64,000 bases of DNA from Gracilaria domingensis (Eukaryota > Rhodophyta > Florideophyceae > Gracilariales > Gracilariaceae), in the NCBI GenBank assembly GCA_022539475.1, contig VCMS01000190.1, positions 1-64,000 on the forward strand, in the 5' to 3' direction. A program made the position numbers and the translations under genes. A model generated the notes under the pieces. The model did no database searches. It was not told the origin of the DNA and saw nothing but the letters and a program-made list of their open reading frames with translations. Position 1 is the stretch's first letter. Each line of letters opens with the position of its first letter. This document shows positions 54,901 through 62,838 of the stretch, in pieces.

Positions 54901-55450
54901 GTACATATTGGTTTCTCCACACCGACGTATGTCGAGAAGGGGCATTCATGCGAGACGCTTAAGACCTTACCGTCCTAGACCAAGGCATATGATCCCGAGA
55001 ACAGTACGATATGAAAGAAATAATCAGCCCGAAGCGGCATGCCCGGTCGTGGTACAAGGAGGACCAAATCCAACCAGACCCCCTGCTGACTATCTGAGGA
55101 TAATTGTGGCTGGATGGAGACTTTCTGAATGGCTTTCCCCTGTCAGCACGAGTACAAACGATCTACAGAAGGTGGCATGGAACCTATTACATGTTTACCT
55201 TGGGACTTTCAAACGACATGGACCCTACATAACCGAGGGTCTTCTTACTAAGCTGGTCTCATTGACAGGAAGGGTGAACCCTTTCATTATACCGCTTGTG
55301 GGTCAGCAGTTTGTCTTTTACTACTATCACTTTGCGGTGGCTCGCTATGGACATCTTCCCCCGCAGAGAACTTACGGAGTGGAGGTGTCAAGCTTCCTGC
55401 AGCGGATTGAAGCTGGAGAGGCTTTCGAGATCGATCTGGCATATGACTAA
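48950..55450 (+). CDS. Ty3/gypsy Gag-Pol polyprotein
   Basis: Start chosen at ATG 48950 (MASTWYSRGG), which also starts gag in retrotransposon 1; the frame is open further upstream only inside the LTR. 2166 residues in one frame. Gag covers about 1-240; CCHC knuckles at 244-257 and 267-280; lysine-rich linker; protease with DSGA (Asp about 483); long acidic spacer, about 580-1130, with runs of Asp/Glu; reverse transcriptase about 1165-1370 with YLDD at 1324; RNase H from about 1468 with TDAS (Asp 1473); integrase with an HHCC-type region near 1685 and catalytic D1746, D1806, E1842 (DD35E). After integrase comes a basic linker and, at about 2047-2166, a domain I do not recognise that is repeated downstream of the stop. 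All catalytic residues are present, so the element may be active. Confidence 0.95.
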   Translation: MASTWYSRGGPGSPESGVISFDGSAVDVRKFLFYFENVATPNEEDSVRAMKLLGYLEGEAFDFYYDNYAVDGSLSIEAKDYQNVKLALIERFGAIEEPAERIRRAVSARLDYVDLLGSLKKMDSFFDQAGFNSKAKFGLLRNAVMEFADLAQFVIFRGADDYESLKALVKDFVGGKKALGSYGTLNAFPPAKHILQRAKEPARPSPLESKVDQLADQMAQLHLLVKKTQSAATTIGRQDTEKVCSYCSQPGHFAARCELNPHRGTRCSVCGKLGHSATMCWRRNNDDTVRKVSFEDVKSESEMEKLLKEKRASQKTDENQVSVVIADPSDDEDPVATAKRDADGEPLPKQPRTGPLSGISPVMFPDSHTTKTPSQQAKNLPKKSPKTRKGAGKKSKGKSRRVKIEEHVGKYNIYEELARAPSGITFGQLVRGDADEAKKDIRRILSGGFSSRRVSYAHTHSLPQTLKVVNVTVYGTSSQALLDSGAIPNLMSIALCNRLSLEMKPSSRRIVVADGTKSLVRGSLHDVPLEFGSLRVPLDFLVVEKPPFNVIVGCPALESLQACLDLGTQQVSMQFDGASVVLPLDYHRPSVVFDEENEHTDSEDFTSASESFFSESSESDYEGYAITFSKDKVDTSVYALNTMNEEQDSLQPLEEESANELENIDATSLGQESPSPADPQDLEEGIRQLRVNDVEPEPAITTPHAPGEANREFENDEESEESADDNDSEGSPSDGGHERDLVVPVRDDVVLLRAEDVRRQPDYLIFRVYRRYPQPPDREQLHPHISELPYGEMGVLELDNSSEPIVRFGVGWPIPAPADEETLAVPSQSEAHEDHVMVISLDNRNDEADNQLSGLAEPNDDQRHSVYHVPNPSSFQSSTTDTSLQPPDPPLLSSDNDRGAEERNSGRDDEEDEDCVEVEAGVHEAEVEVEEEVVNNGNEDDHEEDEDGSSPEEVELSGTPLYRDPVLTIPITDEVTLLPPEEGELISDFLLVRVQIRYPVPTPAHPPHLGVHNMPFGRTGLLEEDDDGRYVIAFEEELPQEEFSTQVPPPPVRELEDQPDPSQTEPRTTGSGEGHSTSRDNEPTVACPAPEIEYSLLDPVAIDGKGRILDRRDYPPDTSHEEVILKRLSHLPSREQQELLRVLLDLGVVAWSLYDLRPADVPVVHEFSLTTQTPIHSRVRRLPPRHDEVVKKELGKMLDAGIIKPCTSAWSFPIVIATKKDGKPRFCVDYRALNRVMKADRWPLPHIEQIFDDLGGCSFFTTLDLFSGYWQIRMSPRCKEMTTFVCRQGTYQFEVMPFGLMNAPSTFQRMMDSILNKYPFVRVYLDDVVIYSKTLEDHVEHIKLVLRTIASHGLKLKISKCDFAHPKIELLGHVVDQSGVAVDVKKIEAIKAAPIPKTTTELRSFLGLAGYYRRFIKHFAKTSAVLYAGTSGNRKLVFNNEMVEAFKDLKEKLTSPPVLAFPDFDNPFRVETDASSFALGAVLAQKKSDGMFHPIQYASRTMTAAERNYAVCEQEALAVIFAFKKFRLYLLGSKPFQLITDHQALKYAFQKKDVHGRLARWLDFLAEYEFEVVYRSGDKNCAADYLSRYSTIRGHHALEVATTVSSPTCEAFSGLEPYYANIGRYLSALPVDEPNSSLRGAIKRNSKNFMVWNGQLYRRMGSGLRLLPNVNERRKLLKTFHDDVGHWDVRATRRHVIDRFWWPNIHSDVTTYVKSCDGCQFMGSFLAYRAGQRAPLTDIFHTFSIDFAGPLRVTRNGNRFLLIGVEHLTGWPIAVATRTSTAVDVVNFIRREIVTPFGYPRTIVSDNATSFLASSVQAYLMRHDITLKPVLAYAPMSNGRAERMVGTIKRAIAKTIHDQNSDWDEVLPEVLYGYRTRQMAEGYSPFQLMYGVRPRMHPSDPPSLIATPSLGHREVELQASTLGRATRVLQQPHRQDDERRGHRFAVGDQVLVMRGEALNPSVKWPSFKSRFYGPCHVVRANHPRYILVSPHRRMSRRGIHARRLRPYRPRPRHMIPRTVRYERNNQPEAACPVVVQGGPNPTRPPADYLRIIVAGWRLSEWLSPVSTSTNDLQKVAWNLLHVYLGTFKRHGPYITEGLLTKLVSLTGRVNPFIIPLVGQQFVFYYYHFAVARYGHLPPQRTYGVEVSSFLQRIEAGEAFEIDLAYD
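48962..48979 (+). promoter_or_regulatory. Presumed primer-binding site, inside gag
   Basis: TGGTACTCTCGAGGAGGG begins at the base after the 5' LTR, where minus-strand priming is expected, starts with the canonical TGG and is identical in retrotransposon 1. It also codes for WYSRGG of Gag. GGTACTCTCGAG occurs a second time about 85 bases upstream inside the LTR (from 48876). I could not match the complement to a known tRNA 3' end. Confidence 0.5.
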
Positions 55451-55999
55451 GATCGCGGTGACGTACCTCCTCCGCTCCAGATTGAAGAAACCACCCCAGT
55501 AACGCCGGCTCTTCTTGCAATGCCGATAATTGTTGACTACGAAGTCTACAACCAGGACGTGAACTACTTGGAAATGGAAATCGGTGGGCGTACACTTGAG
55601 AACTGGCTCTCCCCACTAGAATGTGAGGACTGGGAGAAGCATTGTATTGTTTGGAATTGCTTTCATCTCTGCTTGAGTATTCATCTCGTATACGGTCAGT
55701 ATTTTACACAGTATGCCCATGTGATGCTTGGCAGATTGGCTAGAAGGCTCCATCCGCAGATGAACAGGCTTGGCGCGGATAGGACGATATTCTTTCTATA
55801 TCACTATGTCATTGGAAAGTATGGACATCTACCAGCTGCTGCGACGCACGAAGAGCAGGTGGAAGACTACATTCGTCGTATTGAAAATCATGAAGAGTTC
55901 CTCATTGACTTTGAACCAGATCCTGAGTATCCAGAACCTCCACACCCTTTCAGGTATACTACCGAAGAGATTTCGCGGGACGGACCCTTGGAACATTGA
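55451..55999 (+). CDS. In-frame continuation after one TAA: second copy of the C-terminal domain
   Basis: The frame of the polyprotein has a single TAA at 55448-55450 and is then open to the TGA at 55997-55999. The first ATG after the stop is at 55520, giving 159 residues if translated separately. The product repeats the last domain of the polyprotein: NYLEMEIGGRTLENWLSP aligns with DYLRIIVAGWRLSEWLSP, VWNCFHLCLS with AWNLLHVYLG, FFLYHYVIGKYGHLP with FVFYYYHFAVARYGHLP, and YIRRIENHEEFLIDF with FLQRIEAGEAFEIDL. Hence it is a tandem domain duplication split by a stop. It may be read by stop-codon readthrough, by reinitiation or not at all. Domain function is unknown. Confidence 0.75.
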   Translation, partial: DRGDVPPPLQIEETTPVTPALLAMPIIVDYEVYNQDVNYLEMEIGGRTLENWLSPLECEDWEKHCIVWNCFHLCLSIHLVYGQYFTQYAHVMLGRLARRLHPQMNRLGADRTIFFLYHYVIGKYGHLPAAATHEEQVEDYIRRIENHEEFLIDFEPDPEYPEPPHPFRYTTEEISRDGPLEH

Positions 56000-56597
56000 T
56001 CAAAACCGTAAGTTCATGGTCGCCCAGGCGTAGCGACCGCTGAGTTGGGGAGTGTGTGGAGGCGGATGCAGGGGAGTGTCCCGCCACCCCAGGGACACTC
56101 CCGAACAATTTTTTTCTATATCTCCGACACCTTCCACCCCTGGACTGCGCCGTCACTCCCGCCGTCTGCGCCCACCGCTGCGCGCCGTGCGCTGCGACGC
56201 GGCAGCAAGGATGATGAGGTTTCGCGCCGCGCGCCGCGGCGCGCCCCCGACGGAGATGAAGAAGTCGCGCGACGCTCGCTGCGGCGCGCCTGAAGAGGAG
56301 TATAATGAGGTTGCGCGTCGCGCGCCGCTGGCTGCGGCGCGCCCGCCGCTAAGCAGTCTTTGGAAGCTCGCGCCCCGCACGTTGCGGCGCGCCAGCTGCA
56401 GGGTAGGAAAGGAACGTGCGCGCAGCACCTGACGCTGGAGGACAGTGAGCGGAGCGCTCTCTTCGGGGGAGCTCAGAAAGTTGTGGCGCGCTCTGTCGCG
56501 CGCGTCGGAACACATACGACCAGGGGATACAAATCAATTTAATCGAGAAGCAGGAGTTCTATGACAAAGAGGCAATCGAAGATACGAGAAATGGATA

Positions 56598-57008
56598 TCA
56601 ATCAGAGGACAACAAAGCTTTCACAGCGTCATGAACGAGATGAAGCGCCCGTGCGCGGGAGGGAGAGCGTAGCACCATCATGGAAAGCGCCAACCCAACA
56701 CCAATCCCGCGCACGAACAGTACTGGGAGCTCGTTAAGATTGTCTTTGAGCTCATCCATCGATATTCCACGCTTGAAGAGGAAGTCATATAGAGCCTCCT
56801 CGCAGGCGAAAAGTTGCGCTTCGGTACGTTCTTCGGTGGCAACATCGTCTTCGTTCGCAAATGCGGCGTCCTCCTCGAGCTGAATGGTGTCCGCAGTAAC
56901 TTCTTTTGCTTCGCTCTCGATCAGGACGGTTGATTTGGCACGCGGAACATCGGAATGGTCGGTATCGTCGTCGGTCATAGTAGCAATAACTTCGTTTGGA
57001 GTTGACAT
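56598..57008 (-). CDS. Antisense ORF in the 3' LTR (136 codons)
   Basis: The same 136-residue protein as encoded at 47364-47774, with no visible amino-acid change. In the 3' LTR a transcript of this strand would run antisense to the end of the retrotransposon coding region if it read far enough. Because the LTRs are so similar, intactness here is not independent evidence of selection; the comparison with the solo LTR is. Confidence 0.6.
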   Translation of the reverse strand: MSTPNEVIATMTDDDTDHSDVPRAKSTVLIESEAKEVTADTIQLEEDAAFANEDDVATEERTEAQLFACEEALYDFLFKRGISMDELKDNLNELPVLFVRGIGVGLALSMMVLRSPSRARALHLVHDAVKALLSSD

Positions 57009-57478
57009 CGTTCAAAAGATGGGCACCTAAAGGCGGTGGTAAGATAGGGGAAGCATGGCAGACCTGAGAGGCACCGAAGGGTAACTATAATATCGAATAT
57101 ACCGCCATGATAACTGGTCACGCACGCACAATCGTGATAGTGCCACGATGGCACGACATGGAAGGTGGATGTCATCCGGAGGACTAGTTGAAAACCTAAA
57201 TAACCAGAAGAAATCTGGCCAACCACCGACCTACATAACGAAGAACCGTACGTTGACATTATTACCTATTATGGACATGGTGAGCAATATTAAGTTGTTT
57301 GTCACAAGACGACAATCGGCGCACCGTTTCACCAACAGCCAATGAACAGGAGACATAACGAAGAACCGTACAACGGTATCACAACCAAGTATTTGACCTG
57401 GTGAGCCGTTCTGAATGCCTTGGTGAAAGATGATATTAGGTGTTTGCTTGCGGTGACCATGCATTATCACAATTGTAG

Positions 57479-57485
57479 ATATAAA
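57479..57485 (+). promoter_or_regulatory. TATA box of the 3' LTR
   Basis: ATATAAA, identical to the 5' LTR. From here transcription could read out into the flanking Sel1-like pseudogene. Confidence 0.55.
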
Positions 57486-58200
57486 CCCCCGAGTTCGAGC
57501 GCTCGCTGCAAACTCAACTCGGGCAGACCACTTCCCCTCTCGACGACTTCCCCCATCCTTGCCTCTCTCGCCTTTCTTCCTCCCCTTCCGTCGTCGCCAA
57601 CCTTCCTTCCTTTGGCAATCATCTTCCCTTAGCGCAGTCTGCGCCTCCCTGCCACCAGCCTTTCCCCCTACATTTCCTTATTCCCGGCGGCCCGGTCTCC
57701 CGCCGTTCCCTAGCCAGTCGCCTTGTGCTGCCCTCCATGGGGCTCGTTCGCACATTGCGACCATCACCCATCACTACGTCTCCGTTCTTCCAGACGGACG
57801 TTGGCAGTGTTACGCATTGCGCTGGTTTTCTTTCTGTCGCTACCTCGCCTGGTTGTTAGGTTTGTGGTGGCATCGACGACAGACTCTATCGCTTTAGTCC
57901 TACCACACTATTGTCCCGCCGACCGCTCTTGTGCGTCTTGGTCTATTGGCCCTGCTTTCTGTTGTTGTGTTGGCATTCGGCATCGAACGCCGAAGCACAC
58001 TCTCGTTTAATTACTCTCCCCGCTTCCTGTCAGCGGAGAGTTTCCATTTATCTTGGGGTTATCTTGTCTGCTCCTGCAGGCATCTGAGCTACGTGAATTT
58101 GTCGCCCTTTGGGCTGGTACTCTCGAGCATTTATTGTGTCGCTCTCCTTGGGTTTGTCACCACCCGCGCTGTTTCCCCCAAAAATGGCGTCCACAATAAT

Positions 58201-58692
58201 CATCATTTATGTTTGAAGGAGATGGCTCTGAGCTTTTTAACATGGGTGACAGACAAAATGAGTGATGTACCTTCTACCACAGGTACGACGGTCCGTGTAC
58301 GAGGTACCTGTGTACCTCCGTCTGGCTGAACGGCTCCCCAAACCGAGTGGCAGCGAGAATTCAATAAGCCACACGTTGCATACACGTACAGGTGAGCCAC
58401 GTGCAGCCATTTCCAATTGTCGACCCTGTGACAGCGGCTTACTGCGAACATCGACACACGAATGACAGCAACATACGTATGCCACAAATGTACGAAACAT
58501 ATACAATTTCAGTTGTAATGCACGTGTATTCTTTCCAACTACGTGTACAGCACATCACGGTGACGTTTTTTCTAGCAATTCCATACAGCTTTCGAAAACG
58601 CCGCCGGGTCCGGCAGTACGTGTAGCTCGGCGGCCCATTCTCTTTAACCATCTCCTTGTCGTCTACGTTCCTCGTCGGCATTCGCTGCGTCC
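58201..58692 (+). other. Flank of retrotransposon 2 without recognised gene
   Basis: Short plus frames (58262-58465, 58392-58625) carry no known motif. A host promoter region for the Sel1-like gene would be expected here, but no TATA box was identified. Confidence 0.4.
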
Positions 58693-59994
58693 ATGAATTG
58701 TAACCGAGAGCTTTCTTTGCTGGATACAGCAGTAGCCTTGGAGAAAGAGGTATTGAAATACAATGATATCAGTGCCATGGTAAACCTCGGTCACCTGCTT
58801 CTTGTCGAACAACAATTTTTCTCGCAACGTGCGAGCGGAGTTCAAATGCTATAGCGCGCTATTAAACAGGCGAACCATCCACTAGCGATGTACTATCTAG
58901 CCAATTATCTTTTGACCACCAAACACAAGAAAGACCACTGTTGGGCGTATTCACTTTATGGACGCTCATTGCAATTGGACGAGAGTCCCGATGTACTCAT
59001 TCAATTGGCATTTTATTTTTTCTCTCACGTTTAAGCTCTCAGAGCGATCTTTATATGTTGGGAAGTATGGGAGACCCAGAGGAAGCAATTGCTCAAAAGG
59101 CTCTGGTACTCCGCAAGGCAGAGCCTTGCGCGTTCAGTGTGTTTCAGCAAAAAATCACTGCTCCCAGGGAGGGTGGTGTGGGTGATTAAAATCCATTATT
59201 AAGCATGACACAAGTCCAAAGTTAGCAGAACTTGAATGTAAGGTTCGGAGGAATGACGGAGGGGTTGATTGCGAGACAAAAGAGTGCAGATGCTGGAAGC
59301 ATTTTGTGGTTCGCTCTTCCCGCCAAAACTTCCGCTCCAAATAAATATTCTTCCTGATTCCCGGAAATTCCATTGTTATCGTAATGGAAAACGCACTGAG
59401 AACAATTCCAAATTTGCTGCTCAGTTGTATGAGCGCGCTTTGCGACTAGAGAAAAATCCGTTCACCATGGCTAGCTTGGCATCGACTCTTTTGCACGCAG
59501 GCGATTTGCACGCGCAAACAAAACGTGCACTCAAGTTGTACGAGAAAGCTATCCAGCTTTCATCTGACACTGATATGATGAACGACTCGGGGTTGCTTTA
59601 TCATAACGGAAAAGGAAATCTAAGCGTATGTAAGAAGAAGGCCTCAAATTGGCATCTTTGCGCGATTCGGACATCCAGATATCCACCAGCAATGTACAAT
59701 CTGGCAGTTCTTATTCTACAAAACGAACCTAGTAGCGAACAGCTAAAAAGGGCAATTTCGTTACTTGAAGAAACTGTGGAGCTAGAACAACAGGAAGATG
59801 TTTCCACGCTTTTAAGTCTGGCGAATGTGTATTCTGATTACGCTATTGACGTTGAACGTGCCCTTCACCTGGGAGATACGGGAAAAAGCTTTTTCTCATA
59901 TTTGCGCTTGGATTATATACATAATATTACGAGAAATTACAACAGATACTTACGGCCTTATCTTGGATGGGGCATTGTCATTTTACAGCAATGA
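58693..59994 (+). pseudogene. Sel1/TPR-type repeat protein, decayed
   Basis: From ATG 58693 the frame encodes helical repeats of Sel1/TPR type (AMVNLGHLLL, HPLAMYYLANYLL) but meets TAG at 58852 and a TAA near 59032. The next repeat-like block (LYMLGSMGDPEEAIAQKAL, 59050-59110) is in another frame. The original frame resumes and is open from 59269 to the stop at 59994, with further repeats: AAQLYERALRLEKNPF, ALKLYEKAIQL, PAMYNLAVLIL, AISLLEETVELE. At least two stops and two frameshifts rule out a full-length product. Such repeats form alpha-solenoid scaffolds for protein binding. The last 240 codons could still be expressed from an internal start. Confidence 0.6.
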
Positions 59995-61319
59995 ATTGCT
60001 ATTAAAGAACTTTTCGAATTCTGTAGCCTGTATTTCTCTTGTAAGCTTTGTCATTCTTTTGATTCTACCAGTGCCATCTTCTGCTACATTCTTGAATGTA
60101 ATGAAGATGACTTCAGTAGAATGTTATGTTGCCATAAACTCAGAAACAGTTTCGGTAGATGCAAAAGTACAAGCACAACGCCGTAGCACAAAAGAAGTAC
60201 TACAGAACACGAAGCGTAAAATTCGTAAAATCGTACTAAATAAAGAATTTATGGCATAAGAAAAATGTGAATATCGCGTTAAACAAGCTGTTTTTGCTGA
60301 CTTACAACGGCATAAAAATCGAAACTACCAAGTGCTTCTTTATGTTTCTTCCATGCCTTCGCGTGGCACCTCTAGACCTTCAACGTTATGGCCGTATTAA
60401 GGTCAATTGAGCAAAGAGGGAAAAGTTTATGGCAGAATACCTTTTTGACATTTTCGTAAAATGTTACATATTCACATTGTTATAACAGTGATAACTTACA
60501 TCTGTCTGTAAGTCATCTTGTGCCCGACGTAAATCCTCGTTTTGCTCATAACACGTGTACATTGTGTAATGTTTTTATTTTGTAAAGGCATGCTTTGCAA
60601 GAATACTCCCTAAAATGAGGACAAAACCTTCCGTTCAAATCTCGTGCATTAAACATTCGACAATTTGCACAAAGAGCTTTTTCCCGCACCTCCCTGGAGC
60701 CTGCGGGAAACGCAGCAAGTTGTAATTCTTGCAATTACTCCTGCGACATGGCAATACTTGCCACAAGCCTCTCAACAGTTTTCAGCAATTTTAATTAAAA
60801 TTTTGAACACTTGTAAGATGACATGTTGTTCGGCAACCATGGTCACACAGCCAAGATACGTCCAAAAGTTTTCGCTAAATGCCCGATAACTTGACCGCAT
60901 CTTCATTCTTCACATTTTCTTCCAACGAACATTCAAATGTTCGCGAACATATCGACTAAGAAGTAGCATTTTTTACCAAATGAAGCCTTCAGTCTAGAAG
61001 ATAGTACTGTTATTTTAATCTACTTTAGGTCTTCTCTGTACCCCTATTTTGATTTGCCATGAAAACCTCTACGAATAGAGTATTCGCAGTTCTCATTTCA
61101 TTAAAAACCGCTAAATTCGCGAATATTCGCAACTTTTGCCCGCGAATTTACCTATCTGCGCAACCGGATCGACAAACTTTTTAATTACTTTGAAAGGTTA
61201 TTAAAAGGCCTATATGTACACAAGAGATTACATCTTATGTCATAAAGCATATACAAAAATTCGGCCTTGGAAGTTTGTTCGTCTCCGAACATTCGCGTTC
61301 GCGAATATTCGCGAACATC
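59995..61319. other. AT-rich flank with decayed dispersed repeat and palindromes
   Basis: Frames continuing from the Sel1-like remains reach 60259 (ending QRRSTKEVLQNTKRKI) without a recognised domain. A minus frame at 60546-60734 has a CANC...CPHF...CKAC arrangement that resembles a small zinc ribbon but is isolated. 60260-60730 shares words with 41900-42560 in opposite orientation. The palindrome cluster at 60937-61316 adjoins the Harbinger element. Confidence 0.45.
60937..61316. repeat. Cluster of TTCGCGAA palindromes next to the Harbinger element
   Basis: ATGTTCGCGAACAT (60937-60950), GCGAATATTCGC (61119-61130) and the 20-bp perfect palindrome GTTCGCGAATATTCGCGAAC (61297-61316) lie within 380 bases, with further half-sites between. 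They stop just outside the proposed element end at 61323. They could be transcription-factor sites or the edge of another element. Confidence 0.65.
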
Positions 61320-61501
61320 TTAGGGCATTCTTAGCGGTTTGCCCAAATCCCAAAAAAAAACAGCAACGTGTACTGTTTTGGTTGGCAGACTTACGCTGCT
61401 GATCATAGTCGATTACTCCAGCAACAGTGTGCAAAATGGTAACCGTCCCAAACCCCCCAGCCCAAAGTCTTTATCTGGAAGCATAGTGGCTTCCTGAGAC
61501 A

Positions 61502-62821
61502 ATGTCTTTCACATCATCGTCGTCATCAGGTGACGAAGATTTTAATCACGCCATAGTTACCCTCCTCTTCGCAGCACAACACCAAATTCAACAACCTCCA
61601 AACAAAAAGCGTCGACATAAGCGCAATCGCAATCGAATCGGAAACCGCCACATCAATCGCCCGCAAGGGGCTGCGCAAATTGACAAAGATTACTTTTGTC
61701 GCCACGCATTGGAACCTCCGATATTTAGCATTCAAGAATTCGAACGAAGATATTCTGTGACGAGACCTATTTACGAACGAATCCGAAACAAGCTTTGCGA
61801 AACAAACGAATTTTTTCTGCAACGACCAGACGCTTCCAAGAGACTTGGAGCAACAACAGATCAAAAACTTACTGCGGCTTTCTTTATGCTTAGTTCTGGA
61901 GTGGCTGCAGATCATTTGGTATCTTATATACGATTGCACGAACCCACACTGCTGTTGACACTTAAAATATTTTGTCGCACGGTCATTGAATGCTTTTCAG
62001 ATGAGTATTTGTCGCGTCCAAACGAATCCCAACTGTATGAAATAGAGAAGGACTTTTCACAGCTCGGCTTTCCAGGATGTATAGGTGCCGTTGATTGTTC
62101 AGGTTGGGAGTGGCGTAATTGCCCTATTGGCTGGCATGGGCAGCATATTGGAAAAGAAGGAAAGCCTATGTTACGGATGGAGGTAGTCTGTGATGATCGT
62201 CTTCGTATTTGGCACATGATGTTCGGAGCACCTGGAGCAAAGAACGACATATCAATTATGTCACAAAGTTCTTTATTCAATGACATTCGTAATGGCAAAT
62301 GGCCTCCACTAAAACCAAATGCATCGATATCTGGCTCTTCTATTACGTGGCATTATTACCTTGCTGATGGAATATATCCTAGGTATCGTTTGTTTGCAAA
62401 ACCACACCCAGACCCACAAACCCGAAAAGAAAAGCTTTACACTGCTGGTCATAGCTCCGCAAGGAAAGCGGTTGAACGGGTCTTTGGTTGTATGTATGGC
62501 CAGTTTCAAATACTCGACAGACCTGCCCGCCTTGCGAGTAAGTCCGATTTGAATAACGTTGTTCTTTGCTGTGCAATACTGCACAATATGATTGCTGAAG
62601 AGCGTTCGTACAGTGGTACAGCCAAGTTCAGGCTTTCTGAGGCTGAGCTGCAAACAGTGGCTACAAGTTATGACACTGTCGCTCATCCCAATTGTAGTTA
62701 TGAACAGGCTGAGGTTTGGAGGACCATGTTGGATTCTACAGAGAATCTGGACGATCACATTAGGTTACGAAACGCTTTAATGGATAATTTCTGGAATAGC
62801 CATGGTAACAGTGATATATGA
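61502..62821 (+). CDS. PIF/Harbinger transposase (HARBI1-like DDE nuclease)
   Basis: 439 residues, single frame, intact. A Ser-rich and basic N-terminus (PPNKKRRHKRNRNR) is followed by a helical region (residues about 75-180), then the DDE_Tnp_4 catalytic domain: first Asp in GAVDCSGWEW (D198), second Asp in GAKNDISIM (D249), Glu in ARKAVERVFG (E325). The later LCCAILHNMI is also typical of the family. It would cut and join the element ends together with its Myb-like partner, encoded convergently 17 bases beyond the stop. All three catalytic residues are present and no frame damage is seen, so it may be functional. Confidence 0.95.
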   Translation: MSFTSSSSSGDEDFNHAIVTLLFAAQHQIQQPPNKKRRHKRNRNRIGNRHINRPQGAAQIDKDYFCRHALEPPIFSIQEFERRYSVTRPIYERIRNKLCETNEFFLQRPDASKRLGATTDQKLTAAFFMLSSGVAADHLVSYIRLHEPTLLLTLKIFCRTVIECFSDEYLSRPNESQLYEIEKDFSQLGFPGCIGAVDCSGWEWRNCPIGWHGQHIGKEGKPMLRMEVVCDDRLRIWHMMFGAPGAKNDISIMSQSSLFNDIRNGKWPPLKPNASISGSSITWHYYLADGIYPRYRLFAKPHPDPQTRKEKLYTAGHSSARKAVERVFGCMYGQFQILDRPARLASKSDLNNVVLCCAILHNMIAEERSYSGTAKFRLSEAELQTVATSYDTVAHPNCSYEQAEVWRTMLDSTENLDDHIRLRNALMDNFWNSHGNSDI

Positions 62822-62838
62822 TTGTAGCATTATACTTA

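Larger units (their letters stand above)
56055..58195 (+). repeat. 3' LTR of retrotransposon 2 (2141 bp)
   Basis: Near-identical to the 5' LTR, with one 91-bp unit fewer. It is preceded by the purine-rich GTTGGGGAG, a weak polypurine tract candidate for plus-strand priming. It carries its own TATA box (57479-57485) and antisense ORF. Confidence 0.95.
46725..58200 (+). mobile_element. Ty3/gypsy LTR retrotransposon 2, nearly intact
   Basis: Complete structure: target-site duplication ATAAT at 46725-46729 and 58196-58200; 5' LTR 46730-48961; internal region; 3' LTR 56055-58195; LTRs begin TG and end CA. By eye the two LTRs differ by only about eight substitutions plus one 91-bp unit, so insertion was recent. 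It landed in the 3' flank of the VWA-2 gene. Order of domains is gag, protease, reverse transcriptase, RNase H, integrase, as in Ty3/gypsy elements. Confidence 0.95.

Noticed and set aside
61526..61939. Minus-strand frames within the Harbinger transposase
   Set aside because: Antisense shadows of an intact, motif-bearing gene.
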